64,000 nucleotides of DNA, from NCBI GenBank assembly GCA_902792085.1, contig CADAYE010000013.1, positions 1 through 64,000 of the forward strand, read 5' to 3'. The translations under genes were made by a program, and so were the position numbers. The stretch comes from an uncultured bacterium. Lineage in GTDB: Bacteria; Cyanobacteriota; Vampirovibrionia; Gastranaerophilales; Gastranaerophilaceae. Below are positions 23,805 to 33,967 of this stretch, one piece after another. The notes under the pieces were generated by a model. That model was not told the DNA's origin and did not search any database. It saw nothing but the letters and a program-made list of their open reading frames with translations. How positions within the stretch are numbered: the stretch's first letter is position 1; each line of letters begins with the position of its first letter.

Positions 23805-26256
23805 ATTAGCAAAAGAACTTGGTAAAACAAGCAAAGAAGTTCTTGAAAAGTTAGAAGCCTTAGGTATTAAAGGGAAAACTCACTCAAGTACTGTTACTCA
23901 GGAACAGATTAAACGCCTGAAAGATTTTATTGAAAACGGCGCAGTAAAGGCGAAGCCAAAAGCTTTTGTTGTAAAAAAAGCAAAAGTTGAAGAAAAAGAA
24001 GCCGCAAAAGAGGCTGCTAAAGAAGAAGCGAAAGAACGCAAAGAAGAATTAAAAAAAGCTATTGAAAAACCTGTCGTAGAAAAAGTGCAGCGTCCGAAAA
24101 TTGAGATAGTCAGACGCTCTGCACCAAAACCTGCTGTTCAGGTTGTTGGAAAAACAAATAAATCTGATGGTGACAAGCCGAAAAAATTTGGCAAAGACGG
24201 CAAATTTCAGTCAAAGCGTGACGGAGAAAAGCCTACGGGTAAAGATTTTGGGACTAAAAAGCCGATAGAACGCAGAATTATATCACAGGATATTTATGAA
24301 AATAAAAGTGGCGGAAACGGTAAATTCGGCGGAAGTAAAAATTCAGGTAAGAAAAAAGACAAAGGCTTTAACTCTAAAAAAGAAGAACAGGAGATGATTT
24401 CTCTTGAAAAGGCTGCCGCTCAGCATCACAAAAAAAGAACTCAAAAAACAGAAGAAATAGAAGAAGTCAGACAAATTGTTGTTAATCAGGCAATGACAAT
24501 TGCGGAACTGTCAGAAAAAATTAAAAAAACTCCCGCTGATATTGTCAAATTTCTTATGATGAACGGGGTTATGGCAACTGTTAACCAACTTATTGATGTT
24601 GATGTTATTAAAAAAGTTTGTGCCGAATACGAACTTGAGGTTCTTGATGAAGATTTGGATGCTTATGTAGAAGAAGAACTCAAAAAAGAAGAAGAAAAGA
24701 ATGCTCTTGCAAATGTTGATAAAAAATTACTTAAAAAACGCGCTCCCGTAATCAGTATTATGGGGCATGTTGACCACGGTAAAACAACCTTGTTAGATAG
24801 TATTCGTGCATCAAAACACAAAATTGTCGCAACTGAAGTCGGCGGAATTACGCAATCTATCGGTGCTTACACGGTATACTTGGGTAATAACAACGATAAA
24901 AAAATCGTATTTTTGGATACTCCGGGGCACGAAGCGTTTACCGAAATGCGTGCAAGAGGTGCGCAGGCAACAGATATTGCAATTCTTGTTGTTGCGGCTG
25001 ATGATGGTATAATGCCTCAAACCATTGAAGCAATTAACCATGCCAAAGCGGCAGAAATTCCTGTAATTGTTGCGGTAAATAAAATCGATAAACCGGGAGC
25101 AAATCCTGACAGAGTATTGCAGCAATTAACTGAACATGGACTTGTTCCTGAAGATTGGGGAGGAGATACAATCGTTGTTAAAGTTTCTGCATTACAAGGT
25201 ACCGGTATTGATGAACTTTTAGAATACATTTTACTTGTAGCTGATGTTCAAGACCTTAAAGCCAACCCGAAAGCAGAGGCAACAGGTGTTGTAATTGAAG
25301 CGAATTTAGATAAAGGCAAAGGTCCTGTTGCAACACTTTTGGTTCAAAACGGGACATTAAGAGCAGGCAACTGCATTGTCGTTGGTACGGCGTGCGGTCG
25401 TGTTCGTGCGTTGTTATCAGATAGCGGTGAAAGAATTCAAAAAGCGGAACCATCTACTCCTGTTGAAATTTTAGGTTTATCTGAAGTACCTCAGGCGGGT
25501 GACAGATTTATGGTTGTTAAAAACGAAAAGGAAATGAAAGCCATAACTGCTGAAAGACAAGAAAAAGCAAGAGATAAGAGATTAGAAGCAATGCTCCCTG
25601 CTCATATCAGAAAGGAAGCCGTTGCAGGTGATGATGCAATTCCACAACTTAATCTTATTATCAAGGCTAACACAAACGGGTCTGCCGAAGCTGTATCGCA
25701 GGCTATTGCACAGGTTGAATCAAAAGAGATTTCAACAAAAATTATTCATGTAGGTGTCGGCGATATTTCAGAAGCCGATGTTATGCTTGCAGCAGCGTCA
25801 AATGCTTTAATTTTGGGCTTTACGGTAAAAGAAGATTCAAACGCGCTTGCTGCGGCTGAAAGAGAAAAAGTTACAATTAAAAAATATGATATTATTTATC
25901 AGTTGCTTGAAGATATTGAAAAGACATTGTTGTCACTTCTTGATCCTGAAATTAAAGAAGTTGAACTTGGGAAGGCAGAAGTCCGACAGGTATTTAATAT
26001 CGGCAAAACAGGAAAAATCGCCGGTTGTTATGTTCTTGAAGGTAAAATTGTTCGTGATAAGGATGCGATTATTATTCGTGACGGAACAGAAATTTACAAA
26101 GGCGCAATTGAACAACTCAAACGATTCAAAGATGATGTTAAAGAGGTTGCACAAGGCTTTGAATGCGGCATTTCTTTCGGTAAATTTAATGACTTGCAGG
26201 AAGGTGATATAATTCAGGTTTCAACAACCGAAGAAATTGAAAGAACTTCATTGTAA
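23776..26256 (+). CDS. infB: Translation initiation factor IF-2
   Basis: GTPase that delivers initiator tRNA to the 30S subunit. A small N-terminal helical domain ([20 protein letters not shown]) is followed by a long Lys/Glu/Gly-rich linker (residues 55-220) and an IF2-N second domain. The G domain starts near residue 330 with GHVDHGKTT, then DTPGHEAF and [11 protein letters not shown]. Domains II-IV end in EEIERTSL. At 826 residues it is within the bacterial range. The start lies inside ylxR. Confidence 0.97.
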   Translation: MSYETKRISELAKELGKTSKEVLEKLEALGIKGKTHSSTVTQEQIKRLKDFIENGAVKAKPKAFVVKKAKVEEKEAAKEAAKEEAKERKEELKKAIEKPVVEKVQRPKIEIVRRSAPKPAVQVVGKTNKSDGDKPKKFGKDGKFQSKRDGEKPTGKDFGTKKPIERRIISQDIYENKSGGNGKFGGSKNSGKKKDKGFNSKKEEQEMISLEKAAAQHHKKRTQKTEEIEEVRQIVVNQAMTIAELSEKIKKTPADIVKFLMMNGVMATVNQLIDVDVIKKVCAEYELEVLDEDLDAYVEEELKKEEEKNALANVDKKLLKKRAPVISIMGHVDHGKTTLLDSIRASKHKIVATEVGGITQSIGAYTVYLGNNNDKKIVFLDTPGHEAFTEMRARGAQATDIAILVVAADDGIMPQTIEAINHAKAAEIPVIVAVNKIDKPGANPDRVLQQLTEHGLVPEDWGGDTIVVKVSALQGTGIDELLEYILLVADVQDLKANPKAEATGVVIEANLDKGKGPVATLLVQNGTLRAGNCIVVGTACGRVRALLSDSGERIQKAEPSTPVEILGLSEVPQAGDRFMVVKNEKEMKAITAERQEKARDKRLEAMLPAHIRKEAVAGDDAIPQLNLIIKANTNGSAEAVSQAIAQVESKEISTKIIHVGVGDISEADVMLAAASNALILGFTVKEDSNALAAAEREKVTIKKYDIIYQLLEDIEKTLLSLLDPEIKEVELGKAEVRQVFNIGKTGKIAGCYVLEGKIVRDKDAIIIRDGTEIYKGAIEQLKRFKDDVKEVAQGFECGISFGKFNDLQEGDIIQVSTTEEIERTSL

Positions 26257-26280
26257 GGCTTAAACAAATAAGGTGAAAAC

Positions 26281-26541
26281 ATGAAAATTGATAAAATAAA
26301 TACATATGCTCCTCAATTTGGAAGCGCAAAAATTAGCGCTAAGTCGTTCATCCCTGTGATTAACCGTGGTGAATCTTTTCCGCCAAAAACCAAATTTATG
26401 CGTAATGTAAGAGATATTTTGGGTGAAATTTTTCCGAAACTTGATCCGGATTATGATTTATTCGTCAAGAACCCCGCGAAAAATACTAAAAACTCTCACT
26501 CTTATGAAATAATAAACAAAGTATTAATGGCAATTCATTAA
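26281..26541 (+). CDS. Lineage-type small hypothetical, 86 aa
   Basis: MKIDKINTYAPQFGSAKIS shows the F-G tag within the first 15 residues. The rest is basic, with a predicted helix (TKFMRNVRDILGEIFPKLD). AAGGTGAAAAC precedes the ATG, 24 nt after infB, so it is probably the last gene of that transcript. No known family. Confidence 0.65.
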   Translation: MKIDKINTYAPQFGSAKISAKSFIPVINRGESFPPKTKFMRNVRDILGEIFPKLDPDYDLFVKNPAKNTKNSHSYEIINKVLMAIH

Positions 26542-26634
26542 ATTACTTTACAAATATTTACTTAATACAAATTTCAGGCAATTTTTAATTTTTTTGTTTT
26601 TTGTTATAATGAAAGCGTAAAGGTAGAATGTGTA

Positions 26635-27456
26635 ATGATTAATAAAATTTCGTTTGCAGACAACAAAAAGTATTACCTGAATAATGTCCCTTTAAGTGTT
26701 AATTCAGGGTCGTCAAGTTTTACACATTCGTATCTTGAACATTCGGATTTGACCCCAAAACAAAAGGCTACTGTTTTGGCAACTTCTGCTTTGGGAATGG
26801 CATTGCCGCTTGCGTTTTGGAGTAAGAGAGCAGGCTTTAGTTTAAATCCTGCAAAAATATTAAAAACTCCGATAAAGGATTGGGCATTATTAAAATTCAA
26901 ACAAACTGGTAAAGTTTTGGAATATGATGATGCCGCAAAAATAATCTCTATCGCAACCGGTTCTGTTGCAGGTGGTTTTGCAGGCGGGGTTTTGGTGGAT
27001 AAAGATAATATAAAAGCCAAAAAGCGTGAAGTATTGAGTCAGTTGTTGGGAGATGTAATAGTTCCGATTACTTGTGTTTGGGCAGGAGCAAAGGCATTTA
27101 AACATTATGAAAAGACTTTGCAAAAACTTATGCCCAAGATTGGCAAAGAAAACACATTTGCAAAAATTGTAAATAAAATAAGCGAAAACATTCCAAATGC
27201 TGTTGCGACATTGAGTTCACTTGCAGTCGGAATTATAGCAGGGAATAAAGTTTCTAATGAAATAAACGAAAAAATTTACCATAAAAAAGTTGAAAGAGGA
27301 ATAAAGGCAACAGATTTTGCACCTCATGTTGATGATTTGTGTTTGTCAATTTCTATGGTAAACAGCGGTTCTGAATTTGGGACAAAATTAGGCAGAATTA
27401 TTCCGCTTGCTCTGTTGGTTCCGGGATATGAAACCGGCACTGCAAGAGAAAAATAG
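26635..27456 (+). CDS. Lineage-type membrane hypothetical, 273 aa
   Basis: MINKISFADNKKYY begins with the F-tag. Gly/Ala-rich hydrophobic segments lie near residues 42-62 (TVLATSALGMALPLAFW), 104-122 (IATGSVAGGFAGGVLV), 137-155 (DVIVPITCVWAGAKAF), 185-205 (NAVATLSSLAVGIIAG) and 245-263 (IIPLALLVPGYETG). This suggests a four- to five-helix inner-membrane protein. The promoter has GCAATT and TGTTATAAT, and the leader GTAAAGGTAG supplies a Shine-Dalgarno. Function unknown. Confidence 0.75.
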   Translation: MINKISFADNKKYYLNNVPLSVNSGSSSFTHSYLEHSDLTPKQKATVLATSALGMALPLAFWSKRAGFSLNPAKILKTPIKDWALLKFKQTGKVLEYDDAAKIISIATGSVAGGFAGGVLVDKDNIKAKKREVLSQLLGDVIVPITCVWAGAKAFKHYEKTLQKLMPKIGKENTFAKIVNKISENIPNAVATLSSLAVGIIAGNKVSNEINEKIYHKKVERGIKATDFAPHVDDLCLSISMVNSGSEFGTKLGRIIPLALLVPGYETGTAREK

Positions 27457-27511
27457 TTATTATGTACGCTTTATGCTAAAATGTTTGTATAATACATTTT
27501 AGAGGTGCTTT

Positions 27512-30500
27512 ATGAAGATTAATATAAATTGGAAAAAGACAGGGATTGGATTATTTTCTGTTGTTGTGGTTTTGTATGTATTATTTCTTGCATTACCTCT
27601 CATTCTTTCACCAATAGCAAATTCCTACTGCAAACAGGCAGAAAATATTATTAAAACAACCTCAGGGCTTGATGCCAAGATTGACGGAATTGGAGTAACA
27701 ACATCTCCAAAACTTGCTTTCGGTATCAAAATAAAAGAGTTATACCTCTTTACGCCAAATGACAAAACTCCTATTGTAGAAATTGAAGATGCAAAAGCAG
27801 ATTTAAGATTGTTACCTCTTATTATAAAAAAAGTTCAACTCGGTAATATATCAGCAGAAGAAATTAATGCAAATATCGTTTTAAAAAAAGATGGTATGCC
27901 TGAAATAATTGATTATTTGCCAAAACAAAATCAGGATTCTCAACCTATGGAATCGCTTCCTTTTGGTTTAAAACTTTCAAATCATTTGCCAAATATATAT
28001 TTTGACGAATATAAACTCAATTTTATTGATAAAGGAACAAAAAAAACATATTTTATAGACGGTGACAACTTAAAAATTTCTGATTTTATTTTGAATAAAA
28101 AAGTAAAAATTGCTGCTGACGGTCAGATTGTTTTTGATAAAAAAATTGTTTCAAACTATGATATAAAAATTTTTAATAAAATTATGCCTGATATTCAGTT
28201 AGACGATTTGGTATTTCCCAAAGAAGTAAAAATTGAGCAGGGAAAAAGTGATATAAATGATTTCAAAATCAATATTACGGAAATTTTTGAAACAATAAAT
28301 AAAAATGGTTTAAAGGCAGATTTGAATTGTGATATAAAAACTTCCGGAACATTAAAAAAACCTGTCCAAAACGGATTTTTTGAAATTAATAATATGACTG
28401 TTTTATCGCAGGGGAAACAACTTCCAAATAGCCATGCCAAACTCATTTTTAAGGGAAATAAAACAGATATTGATTCTGTTTTTTATACCTCCTCTGACAA
28501 AAATGAAAAGACTCAAATTACCGGGAATATAAAGTCGGGAGAAAATCGTTCACTTGATATTACTTTGCGTTCAAATGCCAAATTTAATAATATAATAAGG
28601 CTGATTGACAGTATCGCTCAGTCGTTTGGGAAGAATGATTTAAAAACAATTACGGCAACAGGTGGAATTGATGCTGATTTCAATTTGAAATCCGATCTCA
28701 AAAACATAACTTCAACAGGTCATTTAAAAGTTCCGTCAGCATCATTATTATATGGACTTTATAATGTTTCAGTCAATAATATCAACGCAGATGTTGATAT
28801 GAATGATAACAATATAAATATTAAAAATCTTGGATTTTCAGTTATGGGGCATCATTTAAAAGCGGTCGGAACAATATCTTCTGATGCAATCGCAGATTTG
28901 AAAATAATTGCTAATAAATTATCGGTTAAAGGGCTTGTCGGAGTTACAGGACAAGTCGGACTTTTAAAAGAAAATAATTTTAATTCAGGTACTTTATCTC
29001 TAAATGCAGTTATTAAAGGGCTTTTAACTGAAATAAAACCTGATGTTACTTTGAGTGTAAATAATATAGATATTTATAATAAACCAATGCAGGTAAGGCT
29101 TATGTTGAATAAAGCCATTGTGAAACTGTTATTGTCAAAAGACAATCTGAACGGTGATATTGATGTAAATACACTAAAATTAAAAAATGATTTGGCATCT
29201 GTTTCTGTTCCGAATGCGCAGATTTCTGTTAATCCTAAAGATATAAATATCAAAAATTCGGTTGTTATGATAAACAATTCAAAAGTTAATGTGAACGGAA
29301 ATGTCAAAGATTATTCAAATCCCAACCTAAATATGAATATAACGGCAAAAGGAAATTTGGCATCCGCAGATGTCATTGCGTTTGTACCAAAAGAATTAAA
29401 ATGGATGTTTACAGGAAAAGGATTAATGCCATTGAATTTAACCGCAAAGGGTAATGATAAAGTTCAGCATGTTACTTTTGATTTGAATGCAACACCAAGC
29501 GGTTATGTAAAAATTCTTGATGTAGATAAATTAAAAGCTAAAAATACAAAAATTCATACGGATATAAAAATTGAAAATAATTCCGCACATCTTGAAAATT
29601 CAGGTATTTTTGCCAATACACAGCGTATTGCAACATTTGACGGCGGGGTAAAAAATCTTTCTAATCCAAATTTAAATATAGATATTTCGGTACCACAGAA
29701 TATATCATTCCCAATCCCGGGGATGGGCGAACATTCAAATATAACGGCTAACGGTTTGGTTAATCTCGGCGGAAATCCTATGAGTCCAAAACTGAAAGGT
29801 AAGGTTAATATAATGGACCTTTCAATAAAAGATATGGATTTTGCATTGACTAATCTTGTGGCGAATCTAAACGGAAAAGGCATCAGTGGTGATGGTACTG
29901 CCGATAAAATGAAATTTGGCGGTATAGTCGGAACAAATTTATCTGCAAATTTTGCTCTTAATGATTTTACCGTATTTAATCTAAATGATATTAAAGCGGA
30001 AGCATTTAATGGTAAAGTGACGGGTAAAGTAACTTATCATATTCCGACATTTGCTTTTGGTGCGGATTTGACAGGCAAAGGATTAAATTCAACTGACGCG
30101 GTTTATGGCGCTGTCGGAATACCAAAGGCGCTAACAGGGACAATGAATTTTGGGGCAAAATTAACTTCAAAAGGGGTTACTGATACTGAAATTATTAAAA
30201 ACATGAAAGGCGATATTGATTTCAGCATTGAAAACGGCAGATTTGTAAGTATCGGAAAACTTGAAAATCTCGTTGCCGCACAAAATATAACAACAATTTC
30301 ACTTCTAAAATCTGCGCTTTCAGCACTTACAACAGCATCAAATCTTCAGCAGACGGATAAATTTACACTTATAGATGGTAAAATGACAATGTCAAACGGG
30401 AGTGCAAATATTAGTTATATCAATATTTCAGGACCATTGATGTCTTATTATGTAAAAGGAATTTATAACATACTTCAAAATAGTGCAAACCTTGTTATAT

Positions 30501-31159
30501 TAGGCAGATTAGATTCAAAAGTTGTTTCTTATTTAGGTCCGATAGGACAGTTATCGGCAGAAAAATTATTATCATACATTCCGAAATTCGGGGCTTCAAC
30601 TGCGAAATTTTTAAACTTATTAACTCAAGACCCTCAAAATGAAAAAACAGAACTTATACCTGCTTTGAGTTCAGGCAGCACATCATATAAGGATTTTAAA
30701 GTTATTTATAACGGTTCTATAGAAAAGGCAACTTCCGTAAAAAGTTTCAAATGGCTTTCGACTTGTGATACAACCCAAATGGATTTGAAACAAGAGGCAA
30801 AAAATGCCGTTACTGCGGTAAAAGAAAATGTAAAAAATCAGGTTGAGGCAACAAAAACACAAGTAGAAAATATTAAAAATAATGTAAATAAAATTGTTGA
30901 AACCCAAAAACAACAGGTTCAGGCAGAGAAAAAAGCAGTTGAACAGGCAAAAACAGATATTCAAAACATAAAACAAAATGCAGGCAAAAGTGCAGTTAAT
31001 TTAGGCAAATTGCTTCAAAATGCCGCATCAAATGCTAATAAAAAAATGGAAATTACCCCCCAAAAAGAGCAAACTCAGGTTGCCCCTACAACTCAGTTAG
31101 AGACCAGACAAGAAACAACAAATGTAAATGATAGAGAACAACCTGCAAAGGAAGAATAA
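27512..31159 (+). CDS. AsmA/TamB-like inner-membrane anchored protein, 1215 aa
   Basis: An N-terminal anchor (residues 12-34, GLFSVVVVLYVLFLALPLIL) is followed by repeated short amphipathic beta strands typical of AsmA-like bridge proteins thought to carry lipids across the periplasm. IDGIGVTTSPKLAFGIKIKE and DAKADLRLLPLIIKK match the N-terminal AsmA pattern. TLIDGKMTMSNGSANISYIN resembles the C-terminal AsmA domain. From about residue 1085 a long charged coiled coil (VEATKTQVENIKNNVNKIVE) and a Gln/Thr-rich tail are appended, which is unusual. A Gram-negative envelope fits the lpx genes nearby. It shares no gap with the aminotransferase (1 nt). Confidence 0.85.
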   Translation: MKININWKKTGIGLFSVVVVLYVLFLALPLILSPIANSYCKQAENIIKTTSGLDAKIDGIGVTTSPKLAFGIKIKELYLFTPNDKTPIVEIEDAKADLRLLPLIIKKVQLGNISAEEINANIVLKKDGMPEIIDYLPKQNQDSQPMESLPFGLKLSNHLPNIYFDEYKLNFIDKGTKKTYFIDGDNLKISDFILNKKVKIAADGQIVFDKKIVSNYDIKIFNKIMPDIQLDDLVFPKEVKIEQGKSDINDFKINITEIFETINKNGLKADLNCDIKTSGTLKKPVQNGFFEINNMTVLSQGKQLPNSHAKLIFKGNKTDIDSVFYTSSDKNEKTQITGNIKSGENRSLDITLRSNAKFNNIIRLIDSIAQSFGKNDLKTITATGGIDADFNLKSDLKNITSTGHLKVPSASLLYGLYNVSVNNINADVDMNDNNINIKNLGFSVMGHHLKAVGTISSDAIADLKIIANKLSVKGLVGVTGQVGLLKENNFNSGTLSLNAVIKGLLTEIKPDVTLSVNNIDIYNKPMQVRLMLNKAIVKLLLSKDNLNGDIDVNTLKLKNDLASVSVPNAQISVNPKDINIKNSVVMINNSKVNVNGNVKDYSNPNLNMNITAKGNLASADVIAFVPKELKWMFTGKGLMPLNLTAKGNDKVQHVTFDLNATPSGYVKILDVDKLKAKNTKIHTDIKIENNSAHLENSGIFANTQRIATFDGGVKNLSNPNLNIDISVPQNISFPIPGMGEHSNITANGLVNLGGNPMSPKLKGKVNIMDLSIKDMDFALTNLVANLNGKGISGDGTADKMKFGGIVGTNLSANFALNDFTVFNLNDIKAEAFNGKVTGKVTYHIPTFAFGADLTGKGLNSTDAVYGAVGIPKALTGTMNFGAKLTSKGVTDTEIIKNMKGDIDFSIENGRFVSIGKLENLVAAQNITTISLLKSALSALTTASNLQQTDKFTLIDGKMTMSNGSANISYINISGPLMSYYVKGIYNILQNSANLVILGRLDSKVVSYLGPIGQLSAEKLLSYIPKFGASTAKFLNLLTQDPQNEKTELIPALSSGSTSYKDFKVIYNGSIEKATSVKSFKWLSTCDTTQMDLKQEAKNAVTAVKENVKNQVEATKTQVENIKNNVNKIVETQKQQVQAEKKAVEQAKTDIQNIKQNAGKSAVNLGKLLQNAASNANKKMEITPQKEQTQVAPTTQLETRQETTNVNDREQPAKEE

Positions 31160-31160
31160 A

Positions 31161-32267
31161 ATGAAAATTGATAAATTCAAAGTAGAAGAATGGTTTAACA
31201 TGTATGAACACAAGGCTTTATATGACCTTGCTGATACCTGCGTTGAATCTTTATCAATAAATGAACTTCTTGAAATTACAAATGAAAATCCGTCCGAACT
31301 TTATTCACGAAAACTAAATTATGGAGATATTCACGGTTCAAAAAGATTAAAAGATGCAATTTGTACGCTATACGAAAACCAAACTCCTGATAACATTACA
31401 ATCGCTCACGGCGCAATTGGGGCTAATCAACTTGTAATGTTGTCTTTAATAGAGCAAGGCGACAAGGTTGTATCAATTATTCCGACATATCAACAACATT
31501 ATTCCATCCCAAAATCTATCGGTGCAGAGGTAAAAACTTTATTTCTAAAAGAAGAAAATAATTGGATTCCTGATTTGAATGAACTTGAAATGCTTGTCGG
31601 GACAAATACAAAAATTATCTGCATGAATAATCCCAATAACCCCACAGGTGCAGTTATTCCCGAAAAAATATTGAAACAAATTATACAAATAGCCAAAAAA
31701 TCGGATGCTTACATACTTTGTGACGAGGTTTACAGAGGTCTTGAGCATAACGGTCAGATTTCAAAATCTGTTGCAGATATTTATGAAAAAGGGATTTCAA
31801 CAGGGAGCGTATCAAAGGTTTTTTCTCTTGCGGGACTGCGTCTTGGCTGGATAGTTGCACCTGTTGAGGTTATAGAAGAAGTTAATCATCAAAGAGAATA
31901 TAACACAATAAGTGTGGGAATATTAGACGATTATTTTGCATCAGTTGCGATAGAAAATAAAAACAAAATTATAAAAAGAAATCTTAGTAAAATTTTAGAA
32001 GGAAAAAAGATTTTAACGGATTGGCTAAATTCTGAAAGTCACTGTCATTGTGTTATTCCGAGCGGCGGAACGACAGCATTTGTCGGGTACGATATAAAAA
32101 TCAGTTCGGTTGATTTGTGCAAAAAACTGCAAAACGATACAGGAGTAATGCTATTACCCGGTGAAACAATGGAACTTGACGGCTATTTGCGAATCGGTTA
32201 CGGCAATAATGTGGTTAAATTAAATCAAGCACTTAATTTATTCTCAGATTGGTTAAAACTACAATAA
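31161..32267 (+). CDS. PLP-dependent aminotransferase, class I/II
   Basis: The start at 31161 is chosen over an upstream in-frame ATG (31128, inside the previous gene) because AAAGGAAG precedes it. Motifs: NNPNNPTGAV, CDEVYRGLEH (PLP-binding Asp) and the PLP lysine in GSVSKVFSLAGLRLGW, with the arginine near LRIGYG for the substrate carboxylate. The 368-residue length is normal. Substrate is not determinable; aspartate- or aromatic-type activity is possible. It is translationally close to the AsmA-like gene. Confidence 0.9.
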   Translation: MKIDKFKVEEWFNMYEHKALYDLADTCVESLSINELLEITNENPSELYSRKLNYGDIHGSKRLKDAICTLYENQTPDNITIAHGAIGANQLVMLSLIEQGDKVVSIIPTYQQHYSIPKSIGAEVKTLFLKEENNWIPDLNELEMLVGTNTKIICMNNPNNPTGAVIPEKILKQIIQIAKKSDAYILCDEVYRGLEHNGQISKSVADIYEKGISTGSVSKVFSLAGLRLGWIVAPVEVIEEVNHQREYNTISVGILDDYFASVAIENKNKIIKRNLSKILEGKKILTDWLNSESHCHCVIPSGGTTAFVGYDIKISSVDLCKKLQNDTGVMLLPGETMELDGYLRIGYGNNVVKLNQALNLFSDWLKLQ

Positions 32268-32294
32268 ACCCTTACTTTAAACAAAGTAAGGGTT
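32267..32294. terminator. Hairpin between convergent genes
   Basis: AACCCTTACTTT and AAAGTAAGGGTT form a perfect 12-bp stem with a 4-nt loop. Following T-richness is modest, so it is a probable but not certain terminator. Confidence 0.6.
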
Positions 32295-32318
32295 AAACTT
32301 TTATATTTCGGCTTAAAC

Positions 32319-32522
32319 TTAGTTATTACTCAAAACTAATCTCAATGTTGCCAAACTTTCAATTGAAAACATAACATGGCGATTGTGTTGTTCTTCTGAA
32401 ATATCAAAAATTCTGATAATTCTTTGAATTTCTGCCAAATCTTTATATGAATCAATTTTATATACATTTTCAATTGGATCTGAAACCACAGACATCATTG
32501 CGTTTAATTCTTGTTCTTTCAT
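32319..32522 (-). CDS. Small hypothetical protein, 67 aa
   Basis: Acidic soluble protein with two predicted helices (DLAEIQRIIRIFDISEEQ; ESLATLRLVL). AGAGGATA lies 9 nt before the ATG, and the GCAATT-N14-TACTTTATATA promoter lies 36 nt upstream, which together support a real gene. No known family. Confidence 0.65.
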   Translation of the reverse strand: MKEQELNAMMSVVSDPIENVYKIDSYKDLAEIQRIIRIFDISEEQHNRHVMFSIESLATLRLVLSNN

Positions 32523-32557
32523 AATAACCGAGTATCCTCTTTATTCCTATATACATT

Positions 32558-32588
32558 TATATAAAGTATTTTTTTTTGAAAGAATTGC
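32558..32588 (-). promoter_or_regulatory. GCAATT-N14-TACTTTATATA promoter
   Basis: On the minus strand GCAATT (32588-32583), 14 nt, TACTTTATATA (32568-32558), then AAT-GTA. It drives the 67-aa gene. Confidence 0.6.
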
Positions 32589-32689
32589 CTTTTTTCTTTC
32601 ATGTTTGTTAACATGTCTTAACATAAAGTCAAAATCCAAATATAGTGGCAAAAAAATTTTTTCAGAGTTTTATAAAATATTGAAAAAAG

Positions 32690-33442
32690 ATGTTTAACTT
32701 AATACAAAAATTTTCAAATAAAAGACCGACAGAACACAATCTTGGGTTCAGAATTATTCCTCTTGGCACCTATTGCCTGCCAAGAGTTATTTCAACATTG
32801 AGCATGCTAAAACCCAGAAAAGCATCAGGCGAAAAGACCCTGCCGTTTGATTTGGGATTTTTTTGGAATATTGACGGTATTATTGATACTCTGGATAATG
32901 AATTTAAAACTTTTTATGATGATATAGAACTTGGTCATTTGAACCATGATAAAACAAGAGATTTAGAGGTGCTATTTGATTTTAACCCGAACGCTAAACA
33001 TTGGGTTAGTGAAAAATTGACTGCCGTTTTTAACCATGAATATATGATGACAAACATAAACGAATTTAAAAGCCGTTATGATAAAAGAATTGAGAACTTT
33101 TATGAATATATAAAAGATGAAAAATATGAATTATATTTTTTAATCGCATCTTTTAGTGAGCTAAAACAATCGCAAATTAACAGACTTAAAAATATTATAA
33201 ACAGGTACAGAAGTAAAAACAGTTACAGCATAATAGTTATCAATCAATGTTCTCATCCATACAAAATCAATGATAAAAATGTATATATAATAAATGAAAC
33301 TGACGAAAAATTTGATAAAATGCTTCGTGCAAATAATACAAATTGGGCAGAGGCACTAAAAAGGAAAGATGCTTTTCCTGATGCAAAAAATTTTTATAAT
33401 GATGTAACTGATAACCTAAAGAAAATCATATTAAAAATATAA
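32690..33442 (+). CDS. DUF1796-like putative papain-fold cysteine peptidase, 250 aa
   Basis: The N-terminal block IIPLGTYCLPRVIST followed by LPFDLGFFWNIDGII fits the DUF1796 pattern (a catalytic-type Cys, then PFDW-like). HWVSEKLTAVFNHEY supplies a possible histidine, and SYSIIVINQCSHPY the later strand. Members occur beside polysaccharide genes; none is adjacent here. No Shine-Dalgarno is visible. TATAAAAT ends 11 nt before the ATG. The catalytic role of these residues is inferred, not shown. Confidence 0.6.
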   Translation: MFNLIQKFSNKRPTEHNLGFRIIPLGTYCLPRVISTLSMLKPRKASGEKTLPFDLGFFWNIDGIIDTLDNEFKTFYDDIELGHLNHDKTRDLEVLFDFNPNAKHWVSEKLTAVFNHEYMMTNINEFKSRYDKRIENFYEYIKDEKYELYFLIASFSELKQSQINRLKNIINRYRSKNSYSIIVINQCSHPYKINDKNVYIINETDEKFDKMLRANNTNWAEALKRKDAFPDAKNFYNDVTDNLKKIILKI

Positions 33443-33483
33443 CATATCCGGAATTGTTCATTCTGAACAATTCCGAATATGTT
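33441..33483. terminator. Bidirectional hairpin between DUF1796-like gene and fabZ
   Basis: Arms AACATATCCGGAATTGTTCA and TGAACAATTCCGAATATGTT pair with one mismatch. It lies between converging genes. Confidence 0.7.
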
Positions 33484-33494
33484 AATAAACAATT

Positions 33495-33947
33495 TTAAGT
33501 CAAAGCAAAAGTCATATCAGCTTCAACGCAAACTTTACCGTCAACGGAACCAACACCGTGAGCTTTGCAGATAGGTCCTTTGAGTTTTGTAAGTTCGATT
33601 GACATTTCAAATCTGTCACCCGGTCTTACAATACTTTTGAATCTTGCATTTTCAACTCCTGCATAAAGTGCCAATTTACCCTGGAATTGAGGTAATTTTA
33701 GTAAAATCGGAGCAGAACATTGAGCCATTGCTTCAAGTTGTAAAACCCCCGGCATTACAGGATTCCCTGGGAAATGTCCTTGGAAAAACTCTTCATTCAT
33801 TGTAAGATTTTTGTAACCTTTACAGTATTTTCCCGGTACACACTCAGTAATTCTGTCCACCAACAAAAACGGATATCTGTGAGGCAGCATATCCATAATT
33901 TGCTGAATATCCATACTAAACGATTCTTGATTAATTTCTTCTGTCAT
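33495..33947 (-). CDS. fabZ: 3-hydroxyacyl-ACP dehydratase FabZ
   Basis: Hot-dog fold dehydratase of fatty-acid elongation. The catalytic His23 is in MLPHRYPFLLVDR and Glu72 in GVLQLEAMAQ, with GHFPGNPVMPG between. The 150-aa length is normal. AAAGGATAAATT precedes the ATG. It is the third gene of lpxD-lpxC-fabZ, a grouping that balances lipid A and phospholipid precursors at the shared hydroxyacyl-ACP pool. Confidence 0.97.
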   Translation of the reverse strand: MTEEINQESFSMDIQQIMDMLPHRYPFLLVDRITECVPGKYCKGYKNLTMNEEFFQGHFPGNPVMPGVLQLEAMAQCSAPILLKLPQFQGKLALYAGVENARFKSIVRPGDRFEMSIELTKLKGPICKAHGVGSVDGKVCVEADMTFALT

Positions 33948-33967
33948 TTTAATTTATCCTTTCGTGC

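Noticed and set aside
26578-26608. GCAATT-N14-TTTTTGTTATA before the gene at 26635 as a full member
   Set aside because: The left box and spacing fit, but the right box is a normal extended -10 (TGTTATAAT). It is kept only as a possible hybrid.
32648-32678. GCAAAA-N14-TTTTATAAAAT before the DUF1796-like gene as a ninth member of the promoter class
   Set aside because: Neither box matches well and the downstream GTAGG is missing.
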